64,000 bases of DNA from assembly GCA_024644745.1 (NCBI GenBank), contig JAHEHF010000006.1, positions 16,210 through 80,209 of the forward strand, written 5' to 3'. Source of the DNA: Flavobacteriaceae bacterium. Its GTDB lineage: Bacteria; Bacteroidota; Bacteroidia; Flavobacteriales; Flavobacteriaceae. The notes beneath the pieces are model-generated. The model searched no databases, was not told the origin of the DNA, and worked only from the letters and a program-made list of their open reading frames with translations. The translations under genes and the position numbers were made by a program. How positions within the stretch are numbered: position 1 is the first letter of the stretch; each line of letters begins with the position of its first letter. Positions 38,586-48,093 of the stretch are shown here, piece after piece.

Positions 38586-39920
38586 TTAAAGCATTTCATT
38601 TGCTAGATTGGCTAATTCAGAACGTTCTCCTTTTTCCAGTTTGATGTGTGCAAATAAAGAATTTCCTTTTAGCCTGTCGATCAAATAGGTGAGCCCGTTA
38701 CTGTGCTCATCCATATAAGGTGTGTCTATTTGATTGATGTCTCCGGTAAAGATGACCTTGGTGCCTTCTCCGGCCCTTGTAATGATCGTCTTGACCTCAT
38801 GAGGTGTAAGGTTTTGTGCCTCATCAATGATGAATATGGCATTGGTCAGGCTTCGCCCTCTTATAAAGGCCAGAGCAGTAATGGTCAGCAGTCCTGAATC
38901 CTGAAGCTGTTCCAGAACCTTGCTCTTTTTTTCATTGGCTTTGAATTGATTTTTTATAAAGGTCAGATTGTCCCACAATGGCTGCATATAAGGTGATATC
39001 TTATCCTCGGCATCTCCCGGCAGAAAACCAATTTCCTTATTGCTCAAAGGAATAATGGGTCTGGCTAAAATAATCTGATCGTATTTGTTTTTTTGTTCCA
39101 GTGCTGAGGCCAGCGCCAATAATGTTTTACCCGTTCCGGCCACACCTTCCAGGGCGACCAGTTTGATGTCTTCGTTAAGTAAAGCATTTAATCCGAAGGT
39201 TTGTTCCGCATTTCTTGGTTTGATGCCAAAGACATATTTTTTATCAACTTTTTCAATGGCGTCGGTCAGGCCATTATACCTCGCAAGCACCGAATTGGAA
39301 CAATTATTAAGGATGTAATATCCATTGGTCACTTTTTCTTTCCCAAGAATACCTTTCTCCTTTACCTGGCTCTTTTGATAAATATTTTGAATGACCGTAG
39401 CATCAATATTGTCGATCACGGGTAAGCCTTCAGAGAACTTTTTAATGTTTTTAACTTTACCGGTTTCGAAATCTTCAGAGATCAGGCCAATGGCTTTTGC
39501 TTTTATTCTCAAATTGATATCTTTCGTAACCAGGATGACCATCCGGTTCTTTGCCTCATTTTGCAATGAAAGTGCTGCATTGATAATTTTATGGTCATTT
39601 TTTGTGTTGCCATATATGGTCTCAGCGTCCATTTTGTTCAGGTGCAGAGAGTCCATAATGACTTTTAGTTTTCCCTTGTCATTTCCCAGCTTCATCCAGA
39701 CATTCAGGCTTTTGTTTCCTGCCAGCTTGTCAAGGAACCGAATCACTTCTCTTGCTTCAAAGTTCTTCGTTTCATTACCAATTTTAAATTGATCAAGCTC
39801 TTCCAGAACCGTAATGGGTATGGCAACATCATTTTCTTCAAAGCTGGTTATTGAATTGTGATCAAATAATAAAACGGAAGTATCTAAAACATAAATTTTC
39901 TTTGTAGTACTTTTCTTCAT
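38586..39920 (-). CDS. PIN domain-PhoH family ATPase (PhoH2-like)
   Basis: A 444-residue fusion: an N-terminal PIN ribonuclease-like domain (about residues 8-150, with YVLDTSVLLFD and late acidic VTKDINLRIKA), and a C-terminal PhoH P-loop ATPase (about 240-444) with Walker A GVAGTGKT, then FIIDEAQNLTP as Walker B and GDINQID. PhoH2 proteins of this architecture have RNA helicase/ribonuclease activity in mycobacteria; the role here is inferred. No antitoxin gene lies next to it. A terminator closes the gene. Confidence 0.93.
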   Translation of the reverse strand: MKKSTTKKIYVLDTSVLLFDHNSITSFEENDVAIPITVLEELDQFKIGNETKNFEAREVIRFLDKLAGNKSLNVWMKLGNDKGKLKVIMDSLHLNKMDAETIYGNTKNDHKIINAALSLQNEAKNRMVILVTKDINLRIKAKAIGLISEDFETGKVKNIKKFSEGLPVIDNIDATVIQNIYQKSQVKEKGILGKEKVTNGYYILNNCSNSVLARYNGLTDAIEKVDKKYVFGIKPRNAEQTFGLNALLNEDIKLVALEGVAGTGKTLLALASALEQKNKYDQIILARPIIPLSNKEIGFLPGDAEDKISPYMQPLWDNLTFIKNQFKANEKKSKVLEQLQDSGLLTITALAFIRGRSLTNAIFIIDEAQNLTPHEVKTIITRAGEGTKVIFTGDINQIDTPYMDEHSNGLTYLIDRLKGNSLFAHIKLEKGERSELANLANEML

Positions 39921-40088
39921 ATAAACTTTTTTTTGTTCTCTCGGACCATGGTGTCATGATCAGAACATTTTTTTCATAGGCGCAAATCTGAATTTCAGCT
40001 TCTAACTGATTCAAAAAGTACAAAAAATTAACATTGAAGGAAGTTACAATAGTTAAAAATGTCCTCCGACTTATCAACAGGAAATTAA

Positions 40089-43000
40089 CTAAATATCTGT
40101 GAGGGTTTGAAGAGCTTTTTCTACGGAATCAATTCGAATAAAGGTAATTAGGAGTCTCAATCCTTTTTTTGTTTGCTTTTCTTTCATTACACATGTCTTC
40201 CCGTTCCTTTGAACATATGACAGCACACGCGTAAAATTGGGGCTCTGAAAGAATTCACTTTGCTGGTCCGAAATGAAATAGCCGACCATTCTTTTTTGTT
40301 TGAGAATGACCCTTTCCAGACCTATCGACCTGGCTGCCCATTTGAGCCGAACAGAGTTCAACAGGTCGACTGCCTGGGTGGGCAGATCCCCGAAACGATC
40401 GATGAGGTTTGTCTCAAAAACTTGAATTTCGGCTTCATTTTCAAGATCGCTCAACTCTTTGTACAAGCTGAGTCTTTCAGTAATGCTGCGGATGTAATCA
40501 TCGGGGAAAAGGATCTCAAAATCCGAATCGATCTGCACTTCTTTGACAAATTCCCTGGTTTCGGGCCTTTGATGCTGATAGAGCTCCTTGAATTCATTCT
40601 CCTTCAATTCCTCGATGGCCTCATTTAAGATCTTTTGATAGGTCTCAAAACCAATGTCATTGATAAAACCGCTTTGTTCCCCTCCAAGCAGATCTCCTGC
40701 CCCGCGGATCTCAAGATCTTTCATGGCAATGTAAAAACCGCTCCCCAATTCAGAGTGTAGTTCCAGGGCCTGAATTCTTTTTCTCGCATCATCTGTCATC
40801 ATATGATATGGAGGTGTGATCAGATAGCAAAAGGCTTTTTTATTCGACCGGCCCACTCTTCCGCGCATCTGATGCAGGTCACTCAATCCGAAATTATTGG
40901 CGTTATTGATAAATATGGTATTGGCATTGGGGACATCGAGTCCGCTTTCCACGATCGTGGTACTGACCAGAATGTCAAATTCACCATTGATGAACTGCAG
41001 CATGAGCTGTTCCAGTTTTTTTCCTTCCATCTGGCCGTGCCCTATACCAATCTTTGCATCGGGCACAAGGCGTTGAATGAGGCCGGCAACTTCCTGGATG
41101 TTTTCAATTCTGTTGTGAATGAAAAACACCTGCCCGCCTCTCTGAATCTCATAGCGTATGGCATCTCTGATGGATTCTTCCCCAAAGCGGACCACACTGG
41201 TTTCAATCGGGTGCCTGTTGGGAGGCGGTGTTTTGATCACAGACAGGTCACGGGCCGCCATTAAAGAGAATTGCAGTGTTCTTGGAATAGGCGTTGCAGT
41301 GAGGGTCAGGGTGTCAATATTTTCTTTTAAGGTCTTGAGTTTGTCCTTAACAGCCACGCCAAACTTTTGTTCCTCATCTATGATCAAAAGGCCAAGGTCC
41401 TTGAACTTCACATTTTTGCTCACCAGCTGATGGGTTCCTATGACGATATCGACTTCTCCGCTTGCAAGGCCATCAAGCGTATCCCTTCTCTGCTTGGTGC
41501 TCCTGAACCTGTTGAGGTAATCCACTCTTATGGGAAAATCTTTTAAACGGTCTCTGAAAGTTTTGGCGTGCTGAAATGCCAGAATCGTTGTAGGAACCAG
41601 AATAGCAACCTGTTTGCCGTTATCGGCAGCTTTAAAAGCGGCTCTTATGGCTATTTCGGTTTTGCCGAAACCAACGTCTCCACATATGAGCCGGTCCATG
41701 GGCTGGTCCTTTTCCATATCCTGTTTTACCGCTTCTGTCGCACTGAGCTGGTCCGGGGTATCTTCGTATATAAAACTGGCTTCCAGTTCATGTTGCATGT
41801 AGCTGTCCTTTCTGTAAGCGATACCTTTCTTTAATTTTCTCTTGGCATAAAGTTCAATGAGGTTGAAGGCAATGTGCTTGACCCGGGCTTTGGTTTTTTG
41901 CTTTAAGTTTTTCCATGTGTTTGAGCCCAGTTTATGCAATTTAGGGGCCTTCCCTTCTTTCCCGTTGTACTTGCTGATTTTATGCAGGGCATGAACGCTG
42001 ATGTACAGGACATCTCTTTCTCCATAAATGAGTTTGATGGCCTCTTGTTTTTTACCTTCAACGTCAATTTTATGCAGACCTCCAAATTTGCCGATACCAT
42101 GATCAATATGGGTCACGTAATCTCCGATTTCTAAATTTGTAAGTTCCTTCAGCTTGATCGATTGCCTTTTTGCAAACCCACTTTTCAACCGGAACTTGTG
42201 ATATCTTTCAAAGATCTGATGATCGGTATAGCACGCAATTTTCAGGTCTTTATCTATAAAACCCTGATACAATGGAGTTGTAAGAGTTTGGTATTTTACA
42301 TTTGGATCAATGTCGTCAAAAATATCATGAAACCTTTTTGCTTGATTTTCATTGTCGCAAAACAAGTAGTTTTGAATACCCTCTTTGGTATTGTCATTCA
42401 GGTTCTCAATCAACAAATCGAATTGTTTGTTGAATGAAGGCTGAGGGCGACTGTTGAACATGATGCGATTTTGTTGCTCATCGCCTCTGATATGATTGAT
42501 CTTTACCAAAGAAAATTCTTTCAACTGCCCCGTGATCAAATCTCCGTTGCAAAAAAGTTCCTCAGGATCCAGGGGTCTGATCTCGCCTTTTAAATTTTCA
42601 AAAGCCTCCTTCGACTTGAGAAATAATTTGTCCATCTGTGCCTTGATCAATTCAGGGCTTTTTGCGAAAACAACCGTTTTAGAGGAAATATATTTTAAAA
42701 AACTCTGGCGTTTTTCTTCAAGAAATTTATTTTCGACATTTGGCATGATGTCAATCCTGTTCATGCGGTCAACCGATAATTGAGATTCAATATCAAAGGT
42801 CCTGATGCTGTCTATTTCGTCTCCGAAAAATTCAATTCGATAGGGGTGGTCATTCGAAAATGAAAAAACGTCTATAATCCCTCCGCGAATGGCAAAATCA
42901 CCCGGATCAACCACAAAATCAACCCTGTTGAATTTATATTCATGTAAAAGGTCATGAATAAAGCCAAGCGACAAGGAATCGCCTACCGCAATTTTCAGCG

Positions 43001-43442
43001 TATTTCTCTTTAATTCACTTTTGGTAATGACCTGTTCAAAAAGGGCTTCCGAATAGGTGACCACCAGGGCGTGTTTCTTCTGAGAATTGATTCGATTCAG
43101 TACTTCAGCCCTTAAGAGGATGTTTGCATTGTCAGTATCTTCTATTTGATAAGGGCGCCTGTATGAACCCGGATAAAAAAGGACATCGTGTCTTTTGTTT
43201 GGGTGGTCAGCAATTAAAAACTGTTCAAGGTCATTGAAATAATAGGCGGCCTCTTCTTTGTCATTACAGATCAATAATAAGGGGCGATCGATCTTCTGGT
43301 ATACTGAAGAGATCACAAAAGACAATGACGATCCCTCCAAATTCGCTATTTGAATTTGGTTGGAATCTTTTTTGACGGCATCTGCAATTTGGTCAACCTT
43401 GTCAAAATTCTTATAAAGTTCAGCAATGACCTGCTTACTCAA
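40089..43442 (-). CDS. mfd: transcription-repair coupling factor
   Basis: A 1117-residue Mfd, which removes stalled RNA polymerase and recruits UvrA. Domains in order: UvrB-homology region (about 1-330), the RNAP-interacting CarD/Tudor-like domain (about 445-510, GDYVTHIDHGIGKFGGL), the RecG-like translocase (about 550-920; GDVGFGKTEIA Walker A, IDEEQKFGV motif II, TATPIPRTL, MRGRVGRS) and the C-terminal TRCF domain. The start is TTG at 43442; there is no in-frame ATG nearby, and a TATCTTTG -7 box ends 17 bases upstream. Confidence 0.97.
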   Translation of the reverse strand: MSKQVIAELYKNFDKVDQIADAVKKDSNQIQIANLEGSSLSFVISSVYQKIDRPLLLICNDKEEAAYYFNDLEQFLIADHPNKRHDVLFYPGSYRRPYQIEDTDNANILLRAEVLNRINSQKKHALVVTYSEALFEQVITKSELKRNTLKIAVGDSLSLGFIHDLLHEYKFNRVDFVVDPGDFAIRGGIIDVFSFSNDHPYRIEFFGDEIDSIRTFDIESQLSVDRMNRIDIMPNVENKFLEEKRQSFLKYISSKTVVFAKSPELIKAQMDKLFLKSKEAFENLKGEIRPLDPEELFCNGDLITGQLKEFSLVKINHIRGDEQQNRIMFNSRPQPSFNKQFDLLIENLNDNTKEGIQNYLFCDNENQAKRFHDIFDDIDPNVKYQTLTTPLYQGFIDKDLKIACYTDHQIFERYHKFRLKSGFAKRQSIKLKELTNLEIGDYVTHIDHGIGKFGGLHKIDVEGKKQEAIKLIYGERDVLYISVHALHKISKYNGKEGKAPKLHKLGSNTWKNLKQKTKARVKHIAFNLIELYAKRKLKKGIAYRKDSYMQHELEASFIYEDTPDQLSATEAVKQDMEKDQPMDRLICGDVGFGKTEIAIRAAFKAADNGKQVAILVPTTILAFQHAKTFRDRLKDFPIRVDYLNRFRSTKQRRDTLDGLASGEVDIVIGTHQLVSKNVKFKDLGLLIIDEEQKFGVAVKDKLKTLKENIDTLTLTATPIPRTLQFSLMAARDLSVIKTPPPNRHPIETSVVRFGEESIRDAIRYEIQRGGQVFFIHNRIENIQEVAGLIQRLVPDAKIGIGHGQMEGKKLEQLMLQFINGEFDILVSTTIVESGLDVPNANTIFINNANNFGLSDLHQMRGRVGRSNKKAFCYLITPPYHMMTDDARKRIQALELHSELGSGFYIAMKDLEIRGAGDLLGGEQSGFINDIGFETYQKILNEAIEELKENEFKELYQHQRPETREFVKEVQIDSDFEILFPDDYIRSITERLSLYKELSDLENEAEIQVFETNLIDRFGDLPTQAVDLLNSVRLKWAARSIGLERVILKQKRMVGYFISDQQSEFFQSPNFTRVLSYVQRNGKTCVMKEKQTKKGLRLLITFIRIDSVEKALQTLTDI

Positions 43443-43459
43443 GTTCCTTTGATTTTTTT

Positions 43460-43467
43460 CAAAGATA
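43460..43467 (-). promoter_or_regulatory. candidate -7 element of mfd
   Basis: Minus-strand TATCTTTG matches TAnnTTTG and ends 17 bases before the TTG start at 43442, supporting that start. Confidence 0.6.
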
Positions 43468-43532
43468 AGGGTTAACCTTGAAATAGGCCTGAATTTTCAA
43501 AAGAATGAGTTCCTTTTTATGGCATAGTTTCG

Positions 43533-43540
43533 TATCTTTG
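43533..43540 (+). promoter_or_regulatory. candidate -7 element of the TerB-like gene
   Basis: TATCTTTG matches TAnnTTTG, 24 bases before the ATG at 43565. It lies within the longer in-frame ORF that begins at 43505, so the shorter start is favoured. Confidence 0.55.
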
Positions 43541-43564
43541 ATAGAAACCATTAATTCCTGTATT

Positions 43565-44002
43565 ATGGGTATTTCTGATCTTTATATGAGTATCGGGCAA
43601 AAGAGAAACATCAGTCATTTTGCCAATATTGTTCGAATTGCCAAAGCCGATAACAATGTCTCTGCAGAGGAAATTGAATTTTTGTCAAAGATCTCCAACA
43701 AATACAATATTACAGATGAAAAATTCAGGGAAATTCTCAGGCACCCTGAAAGTTTTCCTACGATAGCTCATCTGGAATGTGTAGAAAGAATTGAAAGGCT
43801 TTATGAACTGTTGGAAATGGTCAAGGCTGATCATAAAGTAGCCGATAACGAGGTTTCAATGCTGAAAAGGATCGTTACGGGTCTGGCCTTCCCTGTAGGC
43901 AAGGTAGACCTCATCGTAGATAAATCCCTCGCCCTGGACACGGACAATATTTCTGTTGAAGAATTTACCAGCACCATGCTGGAAATGTTTAAGAAGAAAT
44001 GA
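43565..44002 (+). CDS. TerB-like helical protein
   Basis: A 145-residue all-helical protein of the TerB family (COG3793-type). ATG at 43565 chosen because of the promoter box at 43533-43540. Two acidic helix pairs carry the TerB pattern: VRIAKADNNVSAEEIEFL and LEMVKADHKVADNEVSML, the duplicated A-D-x-x-V-(S/A)-x-E-(I/V) metal-binding-like motifs. The family is linked to tellurite resistance in Ter operons, but stand-alone members like this one have no proven function. It is divergent from mfd. Confidence 0.85.
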   Translation: MGISDLYMSIGQKRNISHFANIVRIAKADNNVSAEEIEFLSKISNKYNITDEKFREILRHPESFPTIAHLECVERIERLYELLEMVKADHKVADNEVSMLKRIVTGLAFPVGKVDLIVDKSLALDTDNISVEEFTSTMLEMFKKK

Positions 44003-44040
44003 TTCCGGAATTATAAAAAGGATGACCTGCTTCGGTCCGT

Positions 44041-44074
44041 AACGAATAGTATTCGTTGTATTATTATTTTTTTT
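44041..44074 (+). terminator. possible terminator after the TerB-like gene
   Basis: AACGAAT-AGT-ATTCGTT hairpin (44041-44057), followed after a short gap by an eight-T run (44067-44074). The arms also form a 17-bp palindrome, so an operator is the alternative reading. Confidence 0.45.
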
Positions 44075-44133
44075 GGTAAAATCATTTGTTTGTCAGGCTT
44101 TTAAGTACTCAAAAGTTAAAATCAGCATCTTTA

Positions 44134-44149
44134 TTTAGACATATCTAAA
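44134..44149. promoter_or_regulatory. DtxR/MntR-type operator
   Basis: TTTAGA-CATA-TCTAAA, a perfect 6-bp inverted repeat with a 4-base spacer, close to the TTTAGG/CCTAAA-type boxes of metal-dependent DtxR/MntR regulators. It sits 29 bases upstream of the regulator's ATG and overlaps the expected -33 position of the promoter, so bound repressor would block RNA polymerase. Confidence 0.7.
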
Positions 44150-44157
44150 ATAATATT

Positions 44158-44165
44158 TATATTTG
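44158..44165 (+). promoter_or_regulatory. candidate -7 element of the iron operon
   Basis: TATATTTG matches TAnnTTTG. It lies 12 bases before the ATG at 44178 and 8 bases after the operator. Confidence 0.6.
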
Positions 44166-44177
44166 CAAAAAAATATC

Positions 44178-44840
44178 ATGTATTCGCAGGCAGAAGAAAA
44201 TTATTTGAAGACCATATACGCCTTGGAAAGGGAATATGGGAATGAGGTGAGCACGAACCTGATTGCCAACAAGATCAAGACCAAGGCTTCTTCAGTAACA
44301 GACATGTTGAAGAAACTGGCACTGAAGAAACTGGTGATATACAAGAAATATCAAGGGGTGTATCTCACTGAGCCGGGTCGTTTGACAGCCCTCAGGGTCA
44401 TCAGAAAGCACAGGCTCTGGGAGTGTTTTCTGGTTCAAAAATTAAATTTTAAATGGGATGAAGTGCATGATATTGCAGAACAGCTCGAACATGTAAAATC
44501 GGAGCTTCTGATCAGTAAACTAGATGCTTTTTTACGATTTCCAAAACTGGACCCTCATGGCGATCCCATCCCGGATGAACAGGGAAGGATCATCAAGAGA
44601 CAAACGATGAGTATTGTAGAGATGAAGATTGGAGCTTCAGGCACCCTTGTGGGCGTAAAGGATTCATCTGAGACTTTTTTGAAGTATTTGAACAAAAAAA
44701 ATCTCGGTCTGGGAGACAAGGTCAAGGTCATTGACATTGAACCCTATGATAATTCATACCATATTGAAACAAAAACGCATCGCCTTGTAATTACAAGCAA
44801 TGTAGCAGAGAATTTATTAATCAAGAATGTGAAACGATGA
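44178..44840 (+). CDS. metal-dependent transcriptional repressor, DtxR/MntR family
   Basis: A 220-residue regulator. The ATG at 44178 (MYSQAEENYLKTIYALE) is the family start; a TTG 15 bases upstream lies in the promoter. Order: N-terminal winged helix (about 1-65, KTKASSVTDMLKKLALKKLV), metal-binding/dimerisation domain (about 66-140, with HRLWECFL and AEQLEH, matching the E-x2-E-H metal ligands of MntR) then DPHGDPIP, and a C-terminal FeoA/SH3-like domain (about 145-220). It probably senses Fe(II) or Mn(II) and represses this operon through the palindrome at 44134-44149. Overlaps the next gene by 4 bases. Confidence 0.92.
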   Translation: MYSQAEENYLKTIYALEREYGNEVSTNLIANKIKTKASSVTDMLKKLALKKLVIYKKYQGVYLTEPGRLTALRVIRKHRLWECFLVQKLNFKWDEVHDIAEQLEHVKSELLISKLDAFLRFPKLDPHGDPIPDEQGRIIKRQTMSIVEMKIGASGTLVGVKDSSETFLKYLNKKNLGLGDKVKVIDIEPYDNSYHIETKTHRLVITSNVAENLLIKNVKR

Positions 44841-45856
44841 CCTATAATCCAGTCATAGCGCTTGTCATTTTTTCAGGGATCGTTATTTTATCCTTTGTGC
44901 TGTTCAGACCTGTTAAGGGATGGTACTGGGTTTTCAAAAATAACCTGAGTTCTAATGAGAAAACAATCATGGAGGATATTCTCAAACAACTTTATCGTTT
45001 GGAGAATAACGGATCGGAGACAGATATTATCGCTCTTACGAATTCTTTACAGATCAAAAACCGACTGATCATTGATGCCATTCATAAAATGACCGTCAAC
45101 GATCTGGTATTCTTTGAAAATGACCTGTTAAAACTGACCAAAGAAGGCAGAAAATATGCCTTGCGAATCATCAGGGTACACAGGTTATGGGAAAAATATC
45201 TTGCAGAAAAAACGGGTTTTGACAAATCGGAATGGCATGGCAGGGCTGAAGAAATGGAACACCTGCTCAGCAAGGAAGAAACTGAAATGTTGGCGGCCCA
45301 GCTCGGGAACCCAATGTACGATCCTCATGGTGACCCCATTCCCAACGTTTTGGGAAAAATCAAACGAATTGAGGGCATTCCGCTGGCATCGATGCAAGTC
45401 AACAGTGTTGGAATGATCGTGCACATTGAGGATGAACCGGATGTTATTTATAAGCAGATCCTGGCCGAAAATATCCACATAGGATCCCTGGTCAGAATCG
45501 AGGAAAAAAGCAGCGAAAGGATCGTTTTTTATTCTGAAGGCGAAGAGTTTGTCCTGGCACCCATTGTCGCTTCCAATATTACTGTGGCAGAAAGAAAAAA
45601 AGAACTTGAAGAAAATGACCAGACTGTAAGGCTGTCAAGTCTGAAAGAAGATGAGATCGCAAGAATCGCAGGTATCTCAAAGGAGTGCAGAGGTGAAAAC
45701 AGAAGACGGCTATTGGATCTTGGATTTGTCAAGGGGACTGAGATCAGAATAGACCTGAATAGTCCGCTAGGAAACCCTGTTGCGTATGCAGTGAAAGGGA
45801 CCAGCATCGCCCTGAGAAAGGATCAGGCTTCTAAAATTCTCATCAATAAAATTTAA
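44837..45856 (+). CDS. membrane-anchored DtxR-like regulator fused to FeoA
   Basis: A 339-residue fusion. One N-terminal transmembrane helix (about residues 6-26) precedes a DtxR-like winged-helix region (about 35-95), a dimerisation/metal-like region (HRLWEKYL, AEEMEH, DPHGDPIP; about 110-165), an SH3-like domain (about 170-245), and a canonical C-terminal FeoA domain (about 262-339, RRRLLDLGFVKGTEIRI and NPVAYAVKGTSIALRK). It overlaps the upstream repressor gene by ATGA and ends 3 bases before feoB's GTPase part. It may supply the FeoA function at the membrane; DNA binding while tethered is unproven. Confidence 0.85.
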   Translation: MTYNPVIALVIFSGIVILSFVLFRPVKGWYWVFKNNLSSNEKTIMEDILKQLYRLENNGSETDIIALTNSLQIKNRLIIDAIHKMTVNDLVFFENDLLKLTKEGRKYALRIIRVHRLWEKYLAEKTGFDKSEWHGRAEEMEHLLSKEETEMLAAQLGNPMYDPHGDPIPNVLGKIKRIEGIPLASMQVNSVGMIVHIEDEPDVIYKQILAENIHIGSLVRIEEKSSERIVFYSEGEEFVLAPIVASNITVAERKKELEENDQTVRLSSLKEDEIARIAGISKECRGENRRRLLDLGFVKGTEIRIDLNSPLGNPVAYAVKGTSIALRKDQASKILINKI

Positions 45857-45859
45857 AAG

Positions 45860-46624
45860 ATGAAAAAGAAAGTAGAAAGTCCATGTGAATCATGTGCGCA
45901 TTATAATGAAGAGGGACTTAAAAAATTGGGCTTAAACCTGAGTGACTTTGACCATGTCATTGCCCTGGCAGGGAACCCAAATACAGGCAAGAGCACTGTT
46001 TTCAATGCTTTGACAGGATTGAGGCAACACACCGGAAACTGGCCGGGGAAAACCGTAATGAGAGCCGAAGGAGCGTTCGCCTATGGAGAAAAAAAATACA
46101 AACTGGTCGATCTTCCGGGAACCTATTCCTTATTGTCAACCTCTGAGGATGAGGAAGTGGCAAGGAATTTTATTCTTTTCGGAAAGCCGGATGTCACGGT
46201 CATTGTAGCAGATGCGAGCCGCCTGGAAAGAAATTTAAACCTGGTACTGCAGATACTGGAAATCACCAGCAAAGCTGTATTGTGCCTGAATTTAATGGAT
46301 GAAGCCAGGCGAAATAAGGTAGAGATTGACCTCAGAACGCTTTCGAGAGAACTTGGGATTCCTGTGGTTCCCACCAGTGCAAGGTATCAGGAGGGAATAC
46401 CCGAATTGATTCAAACCATCGATGATATTGCAAATGGAAAAATTGTGTGCAGACCAAGAAAAATAAAGAATGTACCCAAAAAAATACTGCAGGCCGTGAA
46501 CACTTTGAGTGAGGAAATTGAAACGGAGTTTCCGGGGGTTCCCAACAGCAGGTGGATTGCATTGAGATTACTGGAAGGGGATCATCGTATTATTGAAGCT
46601 TTAAGATTAGGAGAATTGGTATAG
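45860..46624 (+). CDS. feoB: FeoB GTPase part (split FeoB, N-terminal gene)
   Basis: A 254-residue stand-alone FeoB G-domain. G1 is GNPNTGKST at 38-46, G2 in [13 protein letters not shown]3 [10 protein letters not shown]4 NLMD and G5 in [13 protein letters not shown]-like helical stretch follows, ending ALRLGELV. Near the N-terminus is Cys9-x2-Cys12 (SPCESCAHY), not seen in classical FeoB. It ends with TAG and the permease gene starts with ATG one base later in another frame. Together they would form a GTP-gated ferrous iron importer in the inner membrane. Confidence 0.9.
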   Translation: MKKKVESPCESCAHYNEEGLKKLGLNLSDFDHVIALAGNPNTGKSTVFNALTGLRQHTGNWPGKTVMRAEGAFAYGEKKYKLVDLPGTYSLLSTSEDEEVARNFILFGKPDVTVIVADASRLERNLNLVLQILEITSKAVLCLNLMDEARRNKVEIDLRTLSRELGIPVVPTSARYQEGIPELIQTIDDIANGKIVCRPRKIKNVPKKILQAVNTLSEEIETEFPGVPNSRWIALRLLEGDHRIIEALRLGELV

Positions 46625-46625
46625 C

Positions 46626-48044
46626 ATGGAAAAAAAATCAGTAGATAAACTTTTAACATTGACCAGTGAATTGCGCTGGATGATCGGTGAAGATTTTCAC
46701 GACAGCCTGGCTGAGGGAATCTATGCTGATGCTTCAGAAATTGCAGAAAGCTCGGTCAGCACGGTTCCGGGGAAGCAAAAATTTCGACTCGACAGAAAGA
46801 TTGACCAGATCGTTACGAGCCGTACCTGGGGATTCCCGATTATGTTCCTGATTCTTGCAGTGGTGCTGTGGTTGACAATTCAGGGGGCCAATTATCCTTC
46901 AGCCATGCTTGCGAATTTGCTTTTGGACAACCTGCATCCGTTTTTAAAAAATGTGGCGCTGAACTTGGGAATGCCCTGGTGGCTTGACGGATTTCTGATT
47001 GACGGGGTATACCTTGCCGTGGCTTGGGTTATTGCTGTGATGTTGCCTCCCATGGCGATCTTTTTCCCGATGTTTACTTTATTGGAAGACTTTGGGTATT
47101 TGCCGAGGGTGGCCTTCAATATGGATAATCTTTTCAGAAAATCAGGAGCTCACGGAAAACAGGCGCTCACCATGAGTATGGGTTTCGGATGTAACGCAGC
47201 AGGTGTGGTGGCCACAAGGATCATTGACAGTCCAAGGGAAAGATTGATCGCTATTATTACCAATAATTTTTCGCTTTGCAACGGGCGCTGGCCCACGCAG
47301 ATTCTTATAGCAACCATTTTCGTAGGTGCCGTTGTGCCTGAGTCCTTCTCAAGTCTGGCATCTTTAATGGCAGTGATCGGAATTGCCGTTTTAGGAATAG
47401 CATTCATGTTTCTGGTATCCTGGGGTCTTTCAAAAACAGCCCTTAAAGGAGAGGTGTCGACATTTAATCTTGAACTCCCCCCATACAGACCGCCAAGGTT
47501 CTGGAAAACCATTTATACTTCGATCATTGACAGAACCCTGATCGTTTTATGGAGGGCTATTGTTTTTGCCGCTCCGGCAGGGGCTGTGATCTGGATGATT
47601 TCAAACATCTATATAGGAAATGAAAGTATTGCGGCCTGGGCGATACATTCACTTGACGGATTTGGCTTCCTTCTCGGACTCAATGGTGTTATTTTAGTAG
47701 CTTATGTTGTAGCCATTCCTGCGAACGAGATCGTTATTCCAACCATATTGATGCTTACCGTTCTGGTCACAGGGATCACCGCAGGGGAAGGTGCCGGCGT
47801 GATGTTCGAACTGGATTCTGCTTCAGATACGGCTACCATTTTGAAAACCGGAGGATGGACACTGCTCACAGCAATAAACCTGATGCTGTTTAGTTTGTTG
47901 CACAATCCTTGCAGCACAACCATCTATACGATTTATAAGGAAACCAAAAGCACCAAATGGACCATAGTTGCTTCTGTACTGCCTGTCATTATGGGTTTTG
48001 TGGTGACTTTTTTAGTGGCCCAAATATGGAGGATCCTCACCTGA
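46626..48044 (+). CDS. feoB: FeoB permease part (split FeoB, nucleoside-recognition/Gate domains)
   Basis: A 472-residue polytopic membrane protein carrying the transport half of FeoB. The N-terminus (about 1-60) resembles the linker that follows the G-domain in fused FeoB, then about ten membrane helices with two Gate motifs. The first Gate reads [14 protein letters not shown], while the usual GFGCNVPA and the later SCGAR motif appear here in altered form ([12 protein letters not shown]). The Cys of LCNGR occupies the SCGAR position. Probably imports Fe(II), but the altered gate leaves Mn(II) or another metal possible. Confidence 0.88.
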   Translation: MEKKSVDKLLTLTSELRWMIGEDFHDSLAEGIYADASEIAESSVSTVPGKQKFRLDRKIDQIVTSRTWGFPIMFLILAVVLWLTIQGANYPSAMLANLLLDNLHPFLKNVALNLGMPWWLDGFLIDGVYLAVAWVIAVMLPPMAIFFPMFTLLEDFGYLPRVAFNMDNLFRKSGAHGKQALTMSMGFGCNAAGVVATRIIDSPRERLIAIITNNFSLCNGRWPTQILIATIFVGAVVPESFSSLASLMAVIGIAVLGIAFMFLVSWGLSKTALKGEVSTFNLELPPYRPPRFWKTIYTSIIDRTLIVLWRAIVFAAPAGAVIWMISNIYIGNESIAAWAIHSLDGFGFLLGLNGVILVAYVVAIPANEIVIPTILMLTVLVTGITAGEGAGVMFELDSASDTATILKTGGWTLLTAINLMLFSLLHNPCSTTIYTIYKETKSTKWTIVASVLPVIMGFVVTFLVAQIWRILT

Positions 48045-48093
48045 TATAAACTTAGGCGATTCCGCCCGGCTAAAAATCAAATTCAATTAAAAA

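Noticed and set aside
46600..46640. Sequencing error or recent frameshift splitting feoB
   Set aside because: The second gene has its own ATG one base after the stop, with an intact linker region, and both halves are otherwise uninterrupted. Kept as a true split, but flagged for checking.
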